From positions 48,943 to 112,942 of the forward strand of contig NZ_JASPGD010000007.1 in assembly GCF_030232885.1 (NCBI RefSeq): a stretch of 64,000 bases of DNA, in the 5' to 3' direction. The stretch is from Corynebacterium sp. MSK297. Lineage in GTDB: Bacteria > Actinomycetota > Actinomycetes > Mycobacteriales > Mycobacteriaceae. This document shows, one piece after another, positions 44,362-53,402 of the stretch (position 1 is the first letter of the stretch; each line of letters begins with the position of its first letter). The notes under the pieces are model-generated. The model saw only the letters and a program-made list of their open reading frames with translations, was not told the DNA's origin and ran no database searches. The position numbers and the translations under genes were made by a program.

Positions 44362-45427
44362 TCTCGGAATGTCCGTGTGCATTGTGTGATTCGGCAGTGC
44401 CCTCGCCACCAGTGCCCTCATCATTATTGCCGGACCCGCCCTCGGCCGTTGCAGCAGAAAACTTAGCATCGTGGTCGGGTAAGACCGCATCGGCGCTGTC
44501 GCTAAAACCATAGGCGCCGCTGGCACCGGTGAGTTGTTCAGCAACTGCCAACACCGTCGCCAAACGCCCCCAGGTCTGATCGACGGCATCAATAGTGCTG
44601 ACAGCTGCCGTGGCAGCATCATCGGCACGCAACTGCTCCACCGCGTTGCTGGCATCGGTATCGCCCGCACGGCCGGCAACCACGGTAGCTCCGCCGGCCT
44701 CGTCCAAGGCCCGGGCAAAGGCCACCTGGCTTTTCGCGACGAATTCAGCCGAACCGCCAGTAGCGCCTCCCGCAGCACCAGCACCGGTCACCAGCACGAC
44801 GGCTTGACCTGGCAAAATCGTACCGGATTCATAATCAAGGTACTTAGCGTCCGCGAGAGTCTCGAGCAACAAGGCGCGATCCTCTGTGGTGGAATTCGGC
44901 GTATCTGTCCCAGCGGCAAAAGTCAGGGCCGCGCCAAGGGCCTGTCCGGCATGAGTGCCCGGATCCCGATTCTCAGCCGAAAGTTCTGTGCCAGCTGGCA
45001 AGGTATTTGCAACGATAGTCTTCAACTCGTCTGCACCATCTTGGGAGAAAAACTTCTCCGACAAATTGATCAAACCAGAATCGATCGCTCCGGCACGTTG
45101 CAAGGATGCGCGAAGTTTTTCTACGTCGTCCTCGTCAGCGTCGGCAGTTGCGAGCACGAGGACCGGTTGTTCATCAAGCACGCCGTCGATGATGTCTTGG
45201 CCGCTCGCTGCCACCACCTCATCGGCTGCTGCGGCCTTACGCTGCGCTAGTTGTTCTTTGGCTTCCAACGATTCGTGTTCAGAACTAGCCTCGGTAGCAC
45301 CGGAGGTATCGGCACTCGTGGCGCCCGGAATATTCGGGCTCAACAAGAACACTCCCAGGCCCGCGCCTAAAGCGAGACCGATTCCGGCTCCCGCGATTCC
45401 AACTCCTGTTCGTGAGGCACCAGCCAT
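44354..45427 (-). CDS. steB: envelope protein SteB / MctB-like (copper transporter family)
   Basis: 357 residues. One N-terminal membrane helix (about 9-30) is followed by an extracytoplasmic region with a coiled-coil-like Glu/Ala/Lys-rich segment (about 45-70). The domain VVAASGQDIIDGVLDEQPVLVLATADADEDDVEKLRASLQRAGAIDSGLINLSEKFF follows. The family is annotated as copper transporter (MctB, Rv1698) in mycobacteria. In C. glutamicum the homologue SteB works with SteA in septum assembly. The acidic/His-rich tail ([11 protein letters not shown]) could bind metal. The start overlaps steA by one base (TAATG). Confidence 0.85.
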   Translation of the reverse strand: MAGASRTGVGIAGAGIGLALGAGLGVFLLSPNIPGATSADTSGATEASSEHESLEAKEQLAQRKAAAADEVVAASGQDIIDGVLDEQPVLVLATADADEDDVEKLRASLQRAGAIDSGLINLSEKFFSQDGADELKTIVANTLPAGTELSAENRDPGTHAGQALGAALTFAAGTDTPNSTTEDRALLLETLADAKYLDYESGTILPGQAVVLVTGAGAAGGATGGSAEFVAKSQVAFARALDEAGGATVVAGRAGDTDASNAVEQLRADDAATAAVSTIDAVDQTWGRLATVLAVAEQLTGASGAYGFSDSADAVLPDHDAKFSAATAEGGSGNNDEGTGGEGTAESHNAHGHSENE

Positions 45428-46611
45428 TAGCTAAACCAACCTTGTACAGTCGAGAATATATTATCCCAGGTCTCAGTGATGTTTTCGGCAAAATTACCGT
45501 TCCCAGCGATACCAACGATCATTACCAATGCCGCCAACGCCACCAGGATTCCCAGTGCTGCCCACAGCCACCCAGCAGCAACTCCCCGGTTCGTCTGGTA
45601 CAGACCAATGACCGTCTCGGCATCCACCAACTTGGAACCGACCTTGGTGCGGGTCAACAACGCCGCCGGGGTGGCGTGTTCTTCCTGCTGGAAAATATCG
45701 TGCAGATCCAGCGTGCTGCCCGCGTTCACGATCGAACTAGCACCATGATAATCAGCCAACAAGAGCGCCAAATCCGTGGCATTCTCGATCGCTGCCGGAA
45801 AGGTCATAGCCCCCACGCCAAGGTCCTGAATCCGCTCCAAACCCGGAGCATGCCCGTCCGGGTCGGCAGGCAAAACCACCTGTGCCCCACAGCGCAGCGT
45901 GTCGGCGTCCACCGCGGTCGGGTTACCAACGATAATCTCCGGGGTATACCCCATCTCCAGCAAAGTATCGGCGGCTTGTTCCACGCCGATGATTGCTGGA
46001 CGGTATTCTCGAATGAAATTGCGCAGATTTTTGATCTGCGCACGGTGCTGCACGCTGGGGCTAACGACGAGCACCTTCCGGCCAGCCAGACTCACCGGAA
46101 TATCCGGGATCCCCAAGCCGTCAATCAACAGCGGGCCTTCGGAGTGAATGAACTGAATGGTGTTGCCAAAATAGGCTTCCATGTGATCAATCAGAGACTG
46201 CTGGGCTTCCGCAAAAGATTTTTCTGCAGCCTCCCGATTAACCAACTCGCCTTTGCCGATGAAACGTTCGCCGAGGTAAACCTCGCCGTCTTCGGTCACA
46301 CGCGCTTTCTTGCCTTCGCGCATCGCAGAAGCGAAGCCTTCCCCAGCGTTTTCTAACAGCACGACGTCGTCGTCAAGCAACATGTGTGGGCCGTAATTCG
46401 GCACGCCGCCTTCCGTGAACCGAGCGACGTTAATGACGACCGACGGGCCAGCGTCCACGAGTGTTTGCGCCTCCCGCCGGGTGATATCGGCAGCGTTGAT
46501 CACCGCGATATCGCCACGGTGGAATTTACGCATTCCCTTTCCGCCAGGAGTGCAATCGCGCACAGTGGCCTGAATTCCAGGCAGATCGGCATTTTTGTTA
46601 AACAACCCCAT
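45427..46611 (-). CDS. steA: cytokinetic ring protein SteA
   Basis: 394 residues of the thiamin-pyrophosphokinase-fold SteA family. Conserved blocks are GDIAVINAADITRREAQTLVDAGPSVVINVARFTEGGVPNYGP (about 33-75), IIGVEQAADTLLEMGYTPEIIVGNPTAVDADTLRCGAQVVLPADPDG (about 210-256), and a C-terminal membrane segment (WLWAALGILVALAALVMIVGIAG, about 350-372). In C. glutamicum SteA partners SteB at the division site. Coupled to steB by a one-base overlap, 57 bases after recN. Confidence 0.9.
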   Translation of the reverse strand: MGLFNKNADLPGIQATVRDCTPGGKGMRKFHRGDIAVINAADITRREAQTLVDAGPSVVINVARFTEGGVPNYGPHMLLDDDVVLLENAGEGFASAMREGKKARVTEDGEVYLGERFIGKGELVNREAAEKSFAEAQQSLIDHMEAYFGNTIQFIHSEGPLLIDGLGIPDIPVSLAGRKVLVVSPSVQHRAQIKNLRNFIREYRPAIIGVEQAADTLLEMGYTPEIIVGNPTAVDADTLRCGAQVVLPADPDGHAPGLERIQDLGVGAMTFPAAIENATDLALLLADYHGASSIVNAGSTLDLHDIFQQEEHATPAALLTRTKVGSKLVDAETVIGLYQTNRGVAAGWLWAALGILVALAALVMIVGIAGNGNFAENITETWDNIFSTVQGWFS

Positions 46612-46668
46612 GCCTGGATATTTAACACGCGTTCAGCCCGGTAGTGGCCAAGGCGCGCCTTAAAGCAC

Positions 46669-48399
46669 TCAGGCTTTCTTCCTTTTGTCTGTGCGCGCTT
46701 TTTCCAATAGTTCTGTTGCATGGGCGCGCCCGGTTTCTGTGTCATCGAGCCCAGCGAGCATGCGCGCAAGTTCTTCTACCCGCTGTTCGTGGTCGAGCGT
46801 CAACACGCCGGAGGTGACACTGTCATCGGTGACTTCCTTCGCGACGTGCAAATGCGTATCTGCATAAGCAGCCACTTGCGGCAAGTGCGTAACGACGATG
46901 ACCTGGTTATGCACCGCAAGCCTGGCCAGACGACGGCCAATTTCTACCGCCGCACGGCCACCAACCCCGGCGTCAACCTCGTCGAAGACCATCGTCGCAC
47001 CTGTAGTTTCTGCAGAAATGATGACCTCCAGCGCCAGCATGACGCGGGATAATTCACCACCAGAAGCAGCCGTCGATAGCGGTTGTGCCTGTGCCGCATC
47101 GTTGGGTGCAAGCAGCAGCTCAATTTCATCAGAGCCATATTCGCCAGGCGCGGTGTCTCGGACTGCAACCTCCAAACGGGCTTTGGGCATCGCCAAGCCG
47201 CGGATTTCGGCAGTCACGGCTTCCTGCAGTTCAGCAGCGGCTTTCCGCCTAGCCGTGGACAGTTTCTTCGCTGCCGCGAGCATAGATTTTTCTGCAGCTC
47301 GGACCTTTTTCTGCAGATCATCCAATGCTTGCGCGGAGGTATCGATGCTCGCAAGCCGCTGTTCCGCCTCATTTCGCCAAGTGATAACCTCACTGATCGT
47401 CGGAGCATACTTGCGAGTCAAAGACTTCAATGCATGCTGTCGCTGCAGCGCTGCTTCGAGTTGATCGGGATCTGCAGGCAGCTCTCCCAAAAACCCACCA
47501 AGCTCTGCAGAAATTTCGCCAAGCTGGGTGGTGATATCACCAAGTTTATCTGCTAGAGCAGCCAGCTGTGGGTCATCAGAACCGCGCACGGCAGCTTCCG
47601 CCTGTCCCAGCAAAGTAGAGGCCGGATCAGTTTCGCTAAAGCCGCCATCCCCGCCTGCTGCTTCCGGACCATCAATGGCAGAAAGCGCGGCCATAGCTTG
47701 CTCACGCAATGAATCCACGTCTTGTAACCGACGAATACGAGTGATTAATTCTTCATCTTCACCCGCTTCTGGAGATACCTCATCAATCTCGTCGATGGCG
47801 AACTGCAGGCGGTCTACTTCTTGGGCCAACTCACGACGCGATTCAGTACGGATTTTCAGATCACGCTGCAGTTTCTTCCATTCGCGATAAAGCAATTGAT
47901 AATCGCGCAATAATGCAGCGTTATCCGGTGCAAACCGGTCCAGCGCCGCCCGTTGTTCTTCAGGAGCCAACAGGCGTAGCTGGTCATTTTGACCATGAAT
48001 AGCTAACACATAGGAAGAAAATTCGGCAAGCTTCGCCGCGGGCACGGAACGCCCACCCAAATGGGCCTTCGACCGGCCCTGGGCGCTAACGGTGCGCGCG
48101 ACGATATATTCGCCGTTTTCATCTGCGGATCCCCCGCCCGCTTCGACGATTTCAGCCACAGCGTTTTGCGCACCAGTGCTCAGTTCGTCGGCAAGAAAAC
48201 TCCCTTCCACGACGGCCTTTTTCGCCCCTGTACGCACGCGCGAAGCATCAGCACGGCTACCTGCGAGCAAGCGAAGACCGGTGACCACCATGGTTTTACC
48301 GGCACCAGTTTCACCGGTGAGCACAGTCAACCCAGACGATAATTCCGCAGAGGCATGATGAATCACGCCCAAATCTTCGATGGTGATATCCGCGAGCAT
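46669..48399 (-). CDS. recN: DNA repair protein RecN
   Basis: 576-residue SMC-like ATPase that acts in recombinational double-strand break repair. N-terminal Walker A VLTGETGAGKTMVVTGLRLL (about 26-45), QNDQLRLL, a long central coiled coil (about 150-370), and the C-terminal SGGELSRVMLALEVI signature with Walker B TMVFDEVDAGVGGRAA and TLDHEQRVEELARMLAG. Good match over the full length. Position between nadK and steA matches M. tuberculosis Rv1696. Confidence 0.95.
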   Translation of the reverse strand: MLADITIEDLGVIHHASAELSSGLTVLTGETGAGKTMVVTGLRLLAGSRADASRVRTGAKKAVVEGSFLADELSTGAQNAVAEIVEAGGGSADENGEYIVARTVSAQGRSKAHLGGRSVPAAKLAEFSSYVLAIHGQNDQLRLLAPEEQRAALDRFAPDNAALLRDYQLLYREWKKLQRDLKIRTESRRELAQEVDRLQFAIDEIDEVSPEAGEDEELITRIRRLQDVDSLREQAMAALSAIDGPEAAGGDGGFSETDPASTLLGQAEAAVRGSDDPQLAALADKLGDITTQLGEISAELGGFLGELPADPDQLEAALQRQHALKSLTRKYAPTISEVITWRNEAEQRLASIDTSAQALDDLQKKVRAAEKSMLAAAKKLSTARRKAAAELQEAVTAEIRGLAMPKARLEVAVRDTAPGEYGSDEIELLLAPNDAAQAQPLSTAASGGELSRVMLALEVIISAETTGATMVFDEVDAGVGGRAAVEIGRRLARLAVHNQVIVVTHLPQVAAYADTHLHVAKEVTDDSVTSGVLTLDHEQRVEELARMLAGLDDTETGRAHATELLEKARTDKRKKA

Positions 48400-48407
48400 A
48401 ACCTTGG

Positions 48408-49430
48408 CTACTCGCCTCCCCCTCGTGCTTGTTCTCTGTCGCTGCCACTACTGGCACTGTTCCCGCCGTGTCTCTGGCGCAAACCGCGCGGGCCCCGCCA
48501 GCCTTCCACCGGCAACCAAAACTTGTTCACCAGACGATCAGTAAACGGTTTATCATCCAAGCGTACCCAACGAATCGGATGCGTGCCGCGGACAACTTCT
48601 ACCCTCGAACCCGGAGGCATAGTGATCTGGCGGTGGCCATCCATGATCACGATCGCTTCCTCAGTTTGCGAGGCTGATTCGACTGCAACCGTCGAAGCGG
48701 GCGATACCACCAACGGTTTGGCAAACAAGGCATGCGCGTTATTCGGCACTACCAAAATTGCATCAAGTTCCGGCCATAACACGGGACCACCAGCAGAAAA
48801 TGAATAAGCGGTCGAACCAGTCGGGGTGGAAATCAACACCCCATCGCAACCAAAAGAACTCACCGGGCGCCCATCAACTTCCAGGATGGCATCAAGCACA
48901 CCTCGCCGGTTTTGGCTATGCATACTGACTTCATTCAGCGCCCAGGAGCGGCCTACTTCCATCCCCGTGGCGTCTACCACGACCGTATCGATGGTCATGC
49001 GGTCTTCAATGCGGTAATCGCGCTTGACGACGCGCTCGATCGCGGTTTCCAGCGATTCCTCTTCCCACTCGGCAAGAAAGCCAACATGCCCCATGTTGAC
49101 CCCGAGTACTGGGACATCCACTGCATGGGCGAGATCAGCAGCGCGCAAAAATGTGCCATCCCCACCCAGCACGAGTACCAGCTCGCAGCCCCGTGCGGCC
49201 TCTGGCTCGGCCTCGACCAGAGGGTATTGGGAAAGATACTGGTGCTCGGTAATACCATCGGTGCGATCATCCACCACGATGCGCACAGAAATTCCTGCTG
49301 CTGCCAGTAAACGTACGACGCGTTCGGTGGTAGCAACATTGCCCATGCTACCGGTATGGGGAACCAACAAGATGACGCGTTCATCGCTGGCGCGTTGGTT
49401 GCTACCAGTAACCGTATTCAACCTCGTCAC
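48408..49430 (-). CDS. nadK: NAD kinase
   Basis: 340 residues. It phosphorylates NAD to NADP. Motifs: LVLGGDGTFLRAADLAHAVDVPVLGVNMGHVGFLAEWE (GGDGT motif, about 87-124), LNEVSMHSQNRRGVLDAILEVDGRPVSSFGCDGVLISTPTGSTAYSFSAGGPVL (NE motif and substrate loop), and SQTEEAIVIMDGHRQITMPPGSRVEV. The C-terminus is an Arg/Gly/Ser-rich tail of about 35 residues. It overlaps tlyA by four bases and is nine bases before recN. Confidence 0.95.
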   Translation of the reverse strand: MTRLNTVTGSNQRASDERVILLVPHTGSMGNVATTERVVRLLAAAGISVRIVVDDRTDGITEHQYLSQYPLVEAEPEAARGCELVLVLGGDGTFLRAADLAHAVDVPVLGVNMGHVGFLAEWEEESLETAIERVVKRDYRIEDRMTIDTVVVDATGMEVGRSWALNEVSMHSQNRRGVLDAILEVDGRPVSSFGCDGVLISTPTGSTAYSFSAGGPVLWPELDAILVVPNNAHALFAKPLVVSPASTVAVESASQTEEAIVIMDGHRQITMPPGSRVEVVRGTHPIRWVRLDDKPFTDRLVNKFWLPVEGWRGPRGLRQRHGGNSASSGSDREQARGGGE

Positions 49431-50263
49431 TGTGGTCCTTCCTCAACCGCCTGGTGGATAAGCTCGTGCAGCGTGTGGGAAGACGGCATCCGTGCGCCAC
49501 CGTCTTTTTTCAGCCATAAAAAGTATTCTACGTTTCCACTGGGACCAGGCAGGCGCGAGGCCCCCGCACCGAGCGTCGACAAGCCCAATTCGCCAGCAAA
49601 CTCCGCGACGGCCTGGGTAACTTCCTCCCGCAACGCGGCACTGCGCACCACCCCTCGGTTGCCTAGGCGTTCTTTCCCCACCTCAAATTGTGGTTTGACC
49701 ATTGGTAGCAGGTCAGCGCCGTCGTCCAGCACTCCGTTGATAGCCGGTAAAACCAACCGCCACGAAATAAACGACAAATCGCCCACCATCGCAGTGCACA
49801 AACCATCGGTGTCCTCGGTGGTGACATGGCGCAGATTGGTCTGTTCACGCACCAACACCCGTGGGTGGTGTCGCAGACGTGGAATCAACTGCCCACGTCC
49901 GACGTCTGCAGCAACGACTTCGCTAGCACCGCGGTGCAGGCACACATCGGTAAAACCGCCGGTGGAGGCTCCGGCGTCTAGAACCCTCTTTCCAGCAAGG
50001 TTCATCCCTTCTGGTTCGAATTGTTCCAGCGCCCCGAGCAGTTTATATGCGCCACGCGAAGCCCATTGCGGTTCAGTGCCAGCATTCACCAGCACGCGTG
50101 CGTCGTCGGTGACCGGCAACGATGGCTTGCGTGCGACCGAGCCATCAACGGTAACCACACCGTCTTTAATCAGCGTAACCGCGTGCTCCCGAGACCGTGC
50201 CAGCATTTTCCCTACCAGAAACGCGTCCAGACGCTTCCGGGGTGGGTGATGGACATGCCGCAT
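49427..50263 (-). CDS. tlyA: TlyA family rRNA 2'-O-methyltransferase / hemolysin-like
   Basis: 278 residues. N-terminal S4 domain (RKRLDAFLVGKMLARSREHAVTLIKDGVVTVDG, about 9-41) is followed by an FtsJ-type methyltransferase. It shows KRVLDAGASTGGFTDVCLHRGASEVVAADVGRGQL (SAM motif I, about 93-127) and VGDLSFISWRLVLPAINGVL. In mycobacteria TlyA 2'-O-methylates 16S and 23S rRNA and affects capreomycin sensitivity. Start ATG 50263. Lies between the small conserved gene and nadK. Confidence 0.92.
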   Translation of the reverse strand: MRHVHHPPRKRLDAFLVGKMLARSREHAVTLIKDGVVTVDGSVARKPSLPVTDDARVLVNAGTEPQWASRGAYKLLGALEQFEPEGMNLAGKRVLDAGASTGGFTDVCLHRGASEVVAADVGRGQLIPRLRHHPRVLVREQTNLRHVTTEDTDGLCTAMVGDLSFISWRLVLPAINGVLDDGADLLPMVKPQFEVGKERLGNRGVVRSAALREEVTQAVAEFAGELGLSTLGAGASRLPGPSGNVEYFLWLKKDGGARMPSSHTLHELIHQAVEEGPQ

Positions 50264-50341
50264 GGTTACTCGTTTCTCCTCAAACGGTTACAGACGGTTA
50301 CAGGCGGTTACCTGGCTGGGTTAGTCTGCGTTAGTCTCCCG

Positions 50342-50509
50342 CTATTGTTCCTGCAGTCCGCGCTGCAACACCTGGTGCGCGCGTTCCAACTGTTCAGCCT
50401 CGCCTTCGAGGTCCGTCGCAGGGTGTTCGAAAACCTCGGCTAGCTCGTCGGCAAGCTCTGCCGGTGTCATGGCCGGTGTGTTAGGATCGCGCGGTTTCGG
50501 GGCTGACAC
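50342..50509 (-). CDS. conserved 55-residue protein (Rv1693-like position)
   Basis: GTG start four bases after the stop of the HAD phosphatase gene (the TAG at 50515-50513). The product is MSAPKPRDPNTPAMTPAELADELAEVFEHP followed by an acidic helix EGEAEQLERAHQVLQRGLQEQ. It is entirely helical and acidic, with no recognised domain. The same slot between the HAD phosphatase and tlyA genes is occupied in M. tuberculosis by the short ORF Rv1693, which supports it as real. A downstream ATG (codon 14) is an alternative start. Confidence 0.7.
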   Translation of the reverse strand: MSAPKPRDPNTPAMTPAELADELAEVFEHPATDLEGEAEQLERAHQVLQRGLQEQ

Positions 50510-50512
50510 GGG

Positions 50513-51565
50513 CTATCTCCAGTCTGCGACTGCGTGTTCAGCAGCGACTGAACGCGGGTGAACATAACGTGGGGGCTTCGGCATAGCCCACGCTACTTCC
50601 AGCACAGTACGCAACGCAGCCAAAGATACAGCCAAGCGCGCAGCAGCCGTATTGTCTTGGCTGGTATCGGCCGCGGTGGTATCCACCTGCTCGGGTCCGC
50701 GCTCTAGCAACACATCATGGCCGTCTCCGCGGGCAGTAAAATCACCTTGCGGCCCGGGAAGCAGCTGTTGCGCCGGGGACAAGACGTCGGAAAGATCAGC
50801 ACCGACATAAGTCGGGCGGTGTTCAGGCGGGGCTTCTAGCAGTTCGATGGCGCCAGAGACCCCGGTCAAAACGTGCAAAGAGTCGAAACCAGCACTATGT
50901 GCACCAGCAATATCAGTGTTCAGACGATCGCCAATACACAGCGGGTTTTTCGCACCGATTTTCTGCGCGGCCAGCTTAAACAACTCTGGTTCAGGTTTTC
51001 CTGCTGCCCGCGGATACACATCCGTCGATGCCGTGACCGCAGCAGCAAGCGCTCCATTACCCAGGCAAAAACCGCGTTCTGTCGGCAAAGAAGTATCGGC
51101 ATTCGTAACCAAGTAGCGTGCCCCGGCCCGGACGGCAAGCGCGATCTCTGAAAGTTGCGCCCAGCCGTTGTCTGGGTTGTGGCCTTGTACTACAGCTGCG
51201 ATACCGGAATTAGATGGGTCCTGCCCGGCTGAAGTCACGACGTCATAGCCTGCAGTGCGCACGGCTTCGTGCAACCACTCTGCCCCCACGACCAGCACGG
51301 TTGATCCAGGACTAGCTTCTTCAGCCAGTACCTCGAGCACCGCATCCACAGAGTTCAACACCGTGGGGTTGTCATCTGCGATGCCTAATTTATGCAGTTT
51401 TTCAGCGACTGCAGCGTGCGGTTTCGAGGCATTATTCGTCACAAACGCCACCGGCACATCGACGTCGTTGAGCACCGAAATCGCGGCCTCAATAGCAGTA
51501 TCACCGTTCCAGACCGTGCCATCGAGGTCCACAAGTAGGCCATCATGATTATCGAGCAAGCTCAT
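50513..51565 (-). CDS. HAD-IIA family phosphatase (NagD/PGP-like)
   Basis: 350 residues from the ATG at 51565. HAD motif I LLVDLDGTVWNG (about 9-20), motif II FVTNNASK (about 41-48), Lys motif RAAGKPEPELF and motif IV CIGDRLNTDIAGAHSAGFDSLHVLTG (about 213-238). The cap type C2 is typical of NagD-like phosphatases and glycerol-3-phosphate phosphatase (Rv1692). A C-terminal extension (about 265-350) follows. Its start overlaps the TPR gene stop by four bases. Confidence 0.88.
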   Translation of the reverse strand: MSLLDNHDGLLVDLDGTVWNGDTAIEAAISVLNDVDVPVAFVTNNASKPHAAVAEKLHKLGIADDNPTVLNSVDAVLEVLAEEASPGSTVLVVGAEWLHEAVRTAGYDVVTSAGQDPSNSGIAAVVQGHNPDNGWAQLSEIALAVRAGARYLVTNADTSLPTERGFCLGNGALAAAVTASTDVYPRAAGKPEPELFKLAAQKIGAKNPLCIGDRLNTDIAGAHSAGFDSLHVLTGVSGAIELLEAPPEHRPTYVGADLSDVLSPAQQLLPGPQGDFTARGDGHDVLLERGPEQVDTTAADTSQDNTAAARLAVSLAALRTVLEVAWAMPKPPRYVHPRSVAAEHAVADWR

Positions 51566-52395
51566 GAGTGTTTCTGCAATTCCTCCAGGCGAATTTCCGC
51601 GTCGGTCCATTCTTCTTCGTCAATGGTAGCGGCGTGCTGGAACCATTCGAGTGCTTCGTCGCGACGCCCTGCTTCCAGCAACGCATTGGCGTAGGCATAG
51701 CTGAAACGCACGGCTGCCATACCGCGACTTGCTTTGTCCGGGTTTGCACGCTGCAGAGTGATCACGGCGCTGTCCGCTTGGTTTTGGTCTAAACGCGCAC
51801 CGGCCGCCACGATAGCTAGCTCGATGGCTTCGTCTGCGGGAAGTTGCTGGGCTTCCGGTGCGCGAGACAGTTCGATGGCTTTTTCTGGGCGCCCCAAACC
51901 GCGTTCGCAATCTGCCATCACGGCTAATAGACCAGGCCCTCCGTGCATGCGTCGAGAAGCACGCAATTCAGACAAAGCTTCTTTCCATTCGCCGGCATGA
52001 TAGGCCGCGATACCGTTGACCTCGCGCGCCACAGACACCCGGCCTGCGCGATCTTTCGCCGCCCGCGCGTGTCGCAGCGCCAGCTGAGGATCTTCTTCCA
52101 TCAACGTCGCTGACATGATCATATGCTTGGCGACGGCATCGGCGTTGTCTTTCGACAAGACTTTCAAGTCCTGCAATACGGTTGGATCTAAGTCGTTTGG
52201 ATCGATATCGTCCGGCAAATCTGGATCGACAGAGCGCTTATTCAGACGGTCTTCACGAAAACCGGGCTTGTGCGGGCCCCTATTCGGTTTCGACGAACGC
52301 TCAGAACCAAATTTCTTGTCGCCGCGGTTCTGGTTATGAGTACGTTTTGTGCCTTTGTTGCCTGTTCGCCGTTGCCCGCGCGGGGGTTGATTCAT
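51562..52395 (-). CDS. conserved tetratricopeptide-like protein (Rv1691-like)
   Basis: 277 residues. A highly basic, Asn/Arg/Gly-rich N-terminal tail (about 1-55) is followed by helical repeats. Examples are QLALRHARAAKDRAGRVSVAREVNGIAAYHAGEWKEALSELRASRRM and AVRFSYAYANALLEAGRRDEALEWFQHAATIDEEE, with TPR-like alternation of small and large residues. Synteny with the HAD phosphatase and tlyA matches the mycobacterial Rv1691 order. The basic tail suggests nucleic-acid or ribosome contact. Role unknown. First gene of the long minus-strand cluster down to xerD. Confidence 0.78.
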   Translation of the reverse strand: MNQPPRGQRRTGNKGTKRTHNQNRGDKKFGSERSSKPNRGPHKPGFREDRLNKRSVDPDLPDDIDPNDLDPTVLQDLKVLSKDNADAVAKHMIMSATLMEEDPQLALRHARAAKDRAGRVSVAREVNGIAAYHAGEWKEALSELRASRRMHGGPGLLAVMADCERGLGRPEKAIELSRAPEAQQLPADEAIELAIVAAGARLDQNQADSAVITLQRANPDKASRGMAAVRFSYAYANALLEAGRRDEALEWFQHAATIDEEEWTDAEIRLEELQKHS

Positions 52396-52747
52396 ACACG
52401 ATCCTCTTTCTAATTATCCTGCGCTAATCCTGCGGCGTGAATTCTGCGAACATGTCACCGCACCGAATATTCTGCGCTGGCATCTGTACGGCTATCTTCT
52501 GTACGCCATTTCGCTGTGCGAAAATTGTGCCCGTTTCACTCCAGTCTAGCGAACGAAATCCCGTGAGAATAACTGCATATACTCTAGAACAGGAAGATTA
52601 GGTCAAGCCCACACGCTGCGTCTCATCACCCCGCATGGGGGAAACGTGCGCAAAAACCATTGGCATAACGCTGTGACGACGTAAGTCGAAGGCAGCGAAC
52701 CGTCAGCATTAACGAACACAAGATTAACGAACTCAAGAAAGTAGATA
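52396..52747. other. intergenic region, divergent promoters
   Basis: 352 bases between the TPR gene (minus) and the nuclease gene (plus), expected to hold both promoters. It contains an imperfect direct repeat ATTAACGAAC-N-CAAGA near 52709-52740 and a small GC hairpin (CCCC-GCAT-GGGG) near 52630. No gene, tRNA or rRNA is visible. Confidence 0.35.
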
Positions 52748-53308
52748 GTGTCACTCGGAAAATCGGCTCACAGGAAATCTGCATCGAGCATCGGCCTCAT
52801 TATTGTGGCGGGTCTCGTTTACGGCGGCTACCAACTGTTGGACCATGACGCCCAGAACGAAACCCAGGCCAGCGGTGGTACACACATGGCAACCGTTGCA
52901 GATGTCATCGATGGCGATACCATTCGGGTTTCTAAACCAGGCGAACAAGAAACCACCCGTGTTCGCCTTTTGAATATCGATACCCCGGAGATAGGAAAAG
53001 AGTGCTATGCCCAACAGGCACAACGCTTCGTAGAAAAACTCATCCCTGAGGGCACGCGGGTACGGCTGGAGTATGACCAAGAACCAACCGACCATTATGG
53101 CCGCGAATTAGCCGGTGTCTATGTCGCCGACACGTTTGTCAATAAAGAGGTCGCCGCAGCGGGCCTGGCCGTGTCCATCGTGGTCGAACCAAATGACCGC
53201 TTTTATCACGAAATCGATGAAGCGGTTGCTGCTGCGAAACGTCAACAGCGCGGAGTGTACGCACCAGATAGCGGCTGCAGTTTCGCCGACTATAAGACCA
53301 GAAACTAG
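52748..53308 (+). CDS. secreted or anchored thermonuclease-family protein
   Basis: 186 residues. GTG start, an N-terminal hydrophobic segment (about 15-31) acting as signal or anchor, then a staphylococcal-nuclease-like OB domain (about 48-180). Active-site pattern: VADVIDGDTIRV (Asp), VRLLNIDTPEIGKECYAQQA (Arg and Asp/Glu), RVRLEYDQEPTDHYGRELAGVYV (Arg). The two cysteines at about 80 and 178 may pair. It should degrade extracellular or surface nucleic acid. It stands alone. Confidence 0.88.
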   Translation: MSLGKSAHRKSASSIGLIIVAGLVYGGYQLLDHDAQNETQASGGTHMATVADVIDGDTIRVSKPGEQETTRVRLLNIDTPEIGKECYAQQAQRFVEKLIPEGTRVRLEYDQEPTDHYGRELAGVYVADTFVNKEVAAAGLAVSIVVEPNDRFYHEIDEAVAAAKRQQRGVYAPDSGCSFADYKTRN

Positions 53309-53402
53309 CGCATAAAACACAGAGCCATGAAAAAGTAGAAGACAAAGCAACCCGCAGCCGCCAACACACAGCCACCAGCACACAGCCCCATTGGAGGAAA
53401 CG

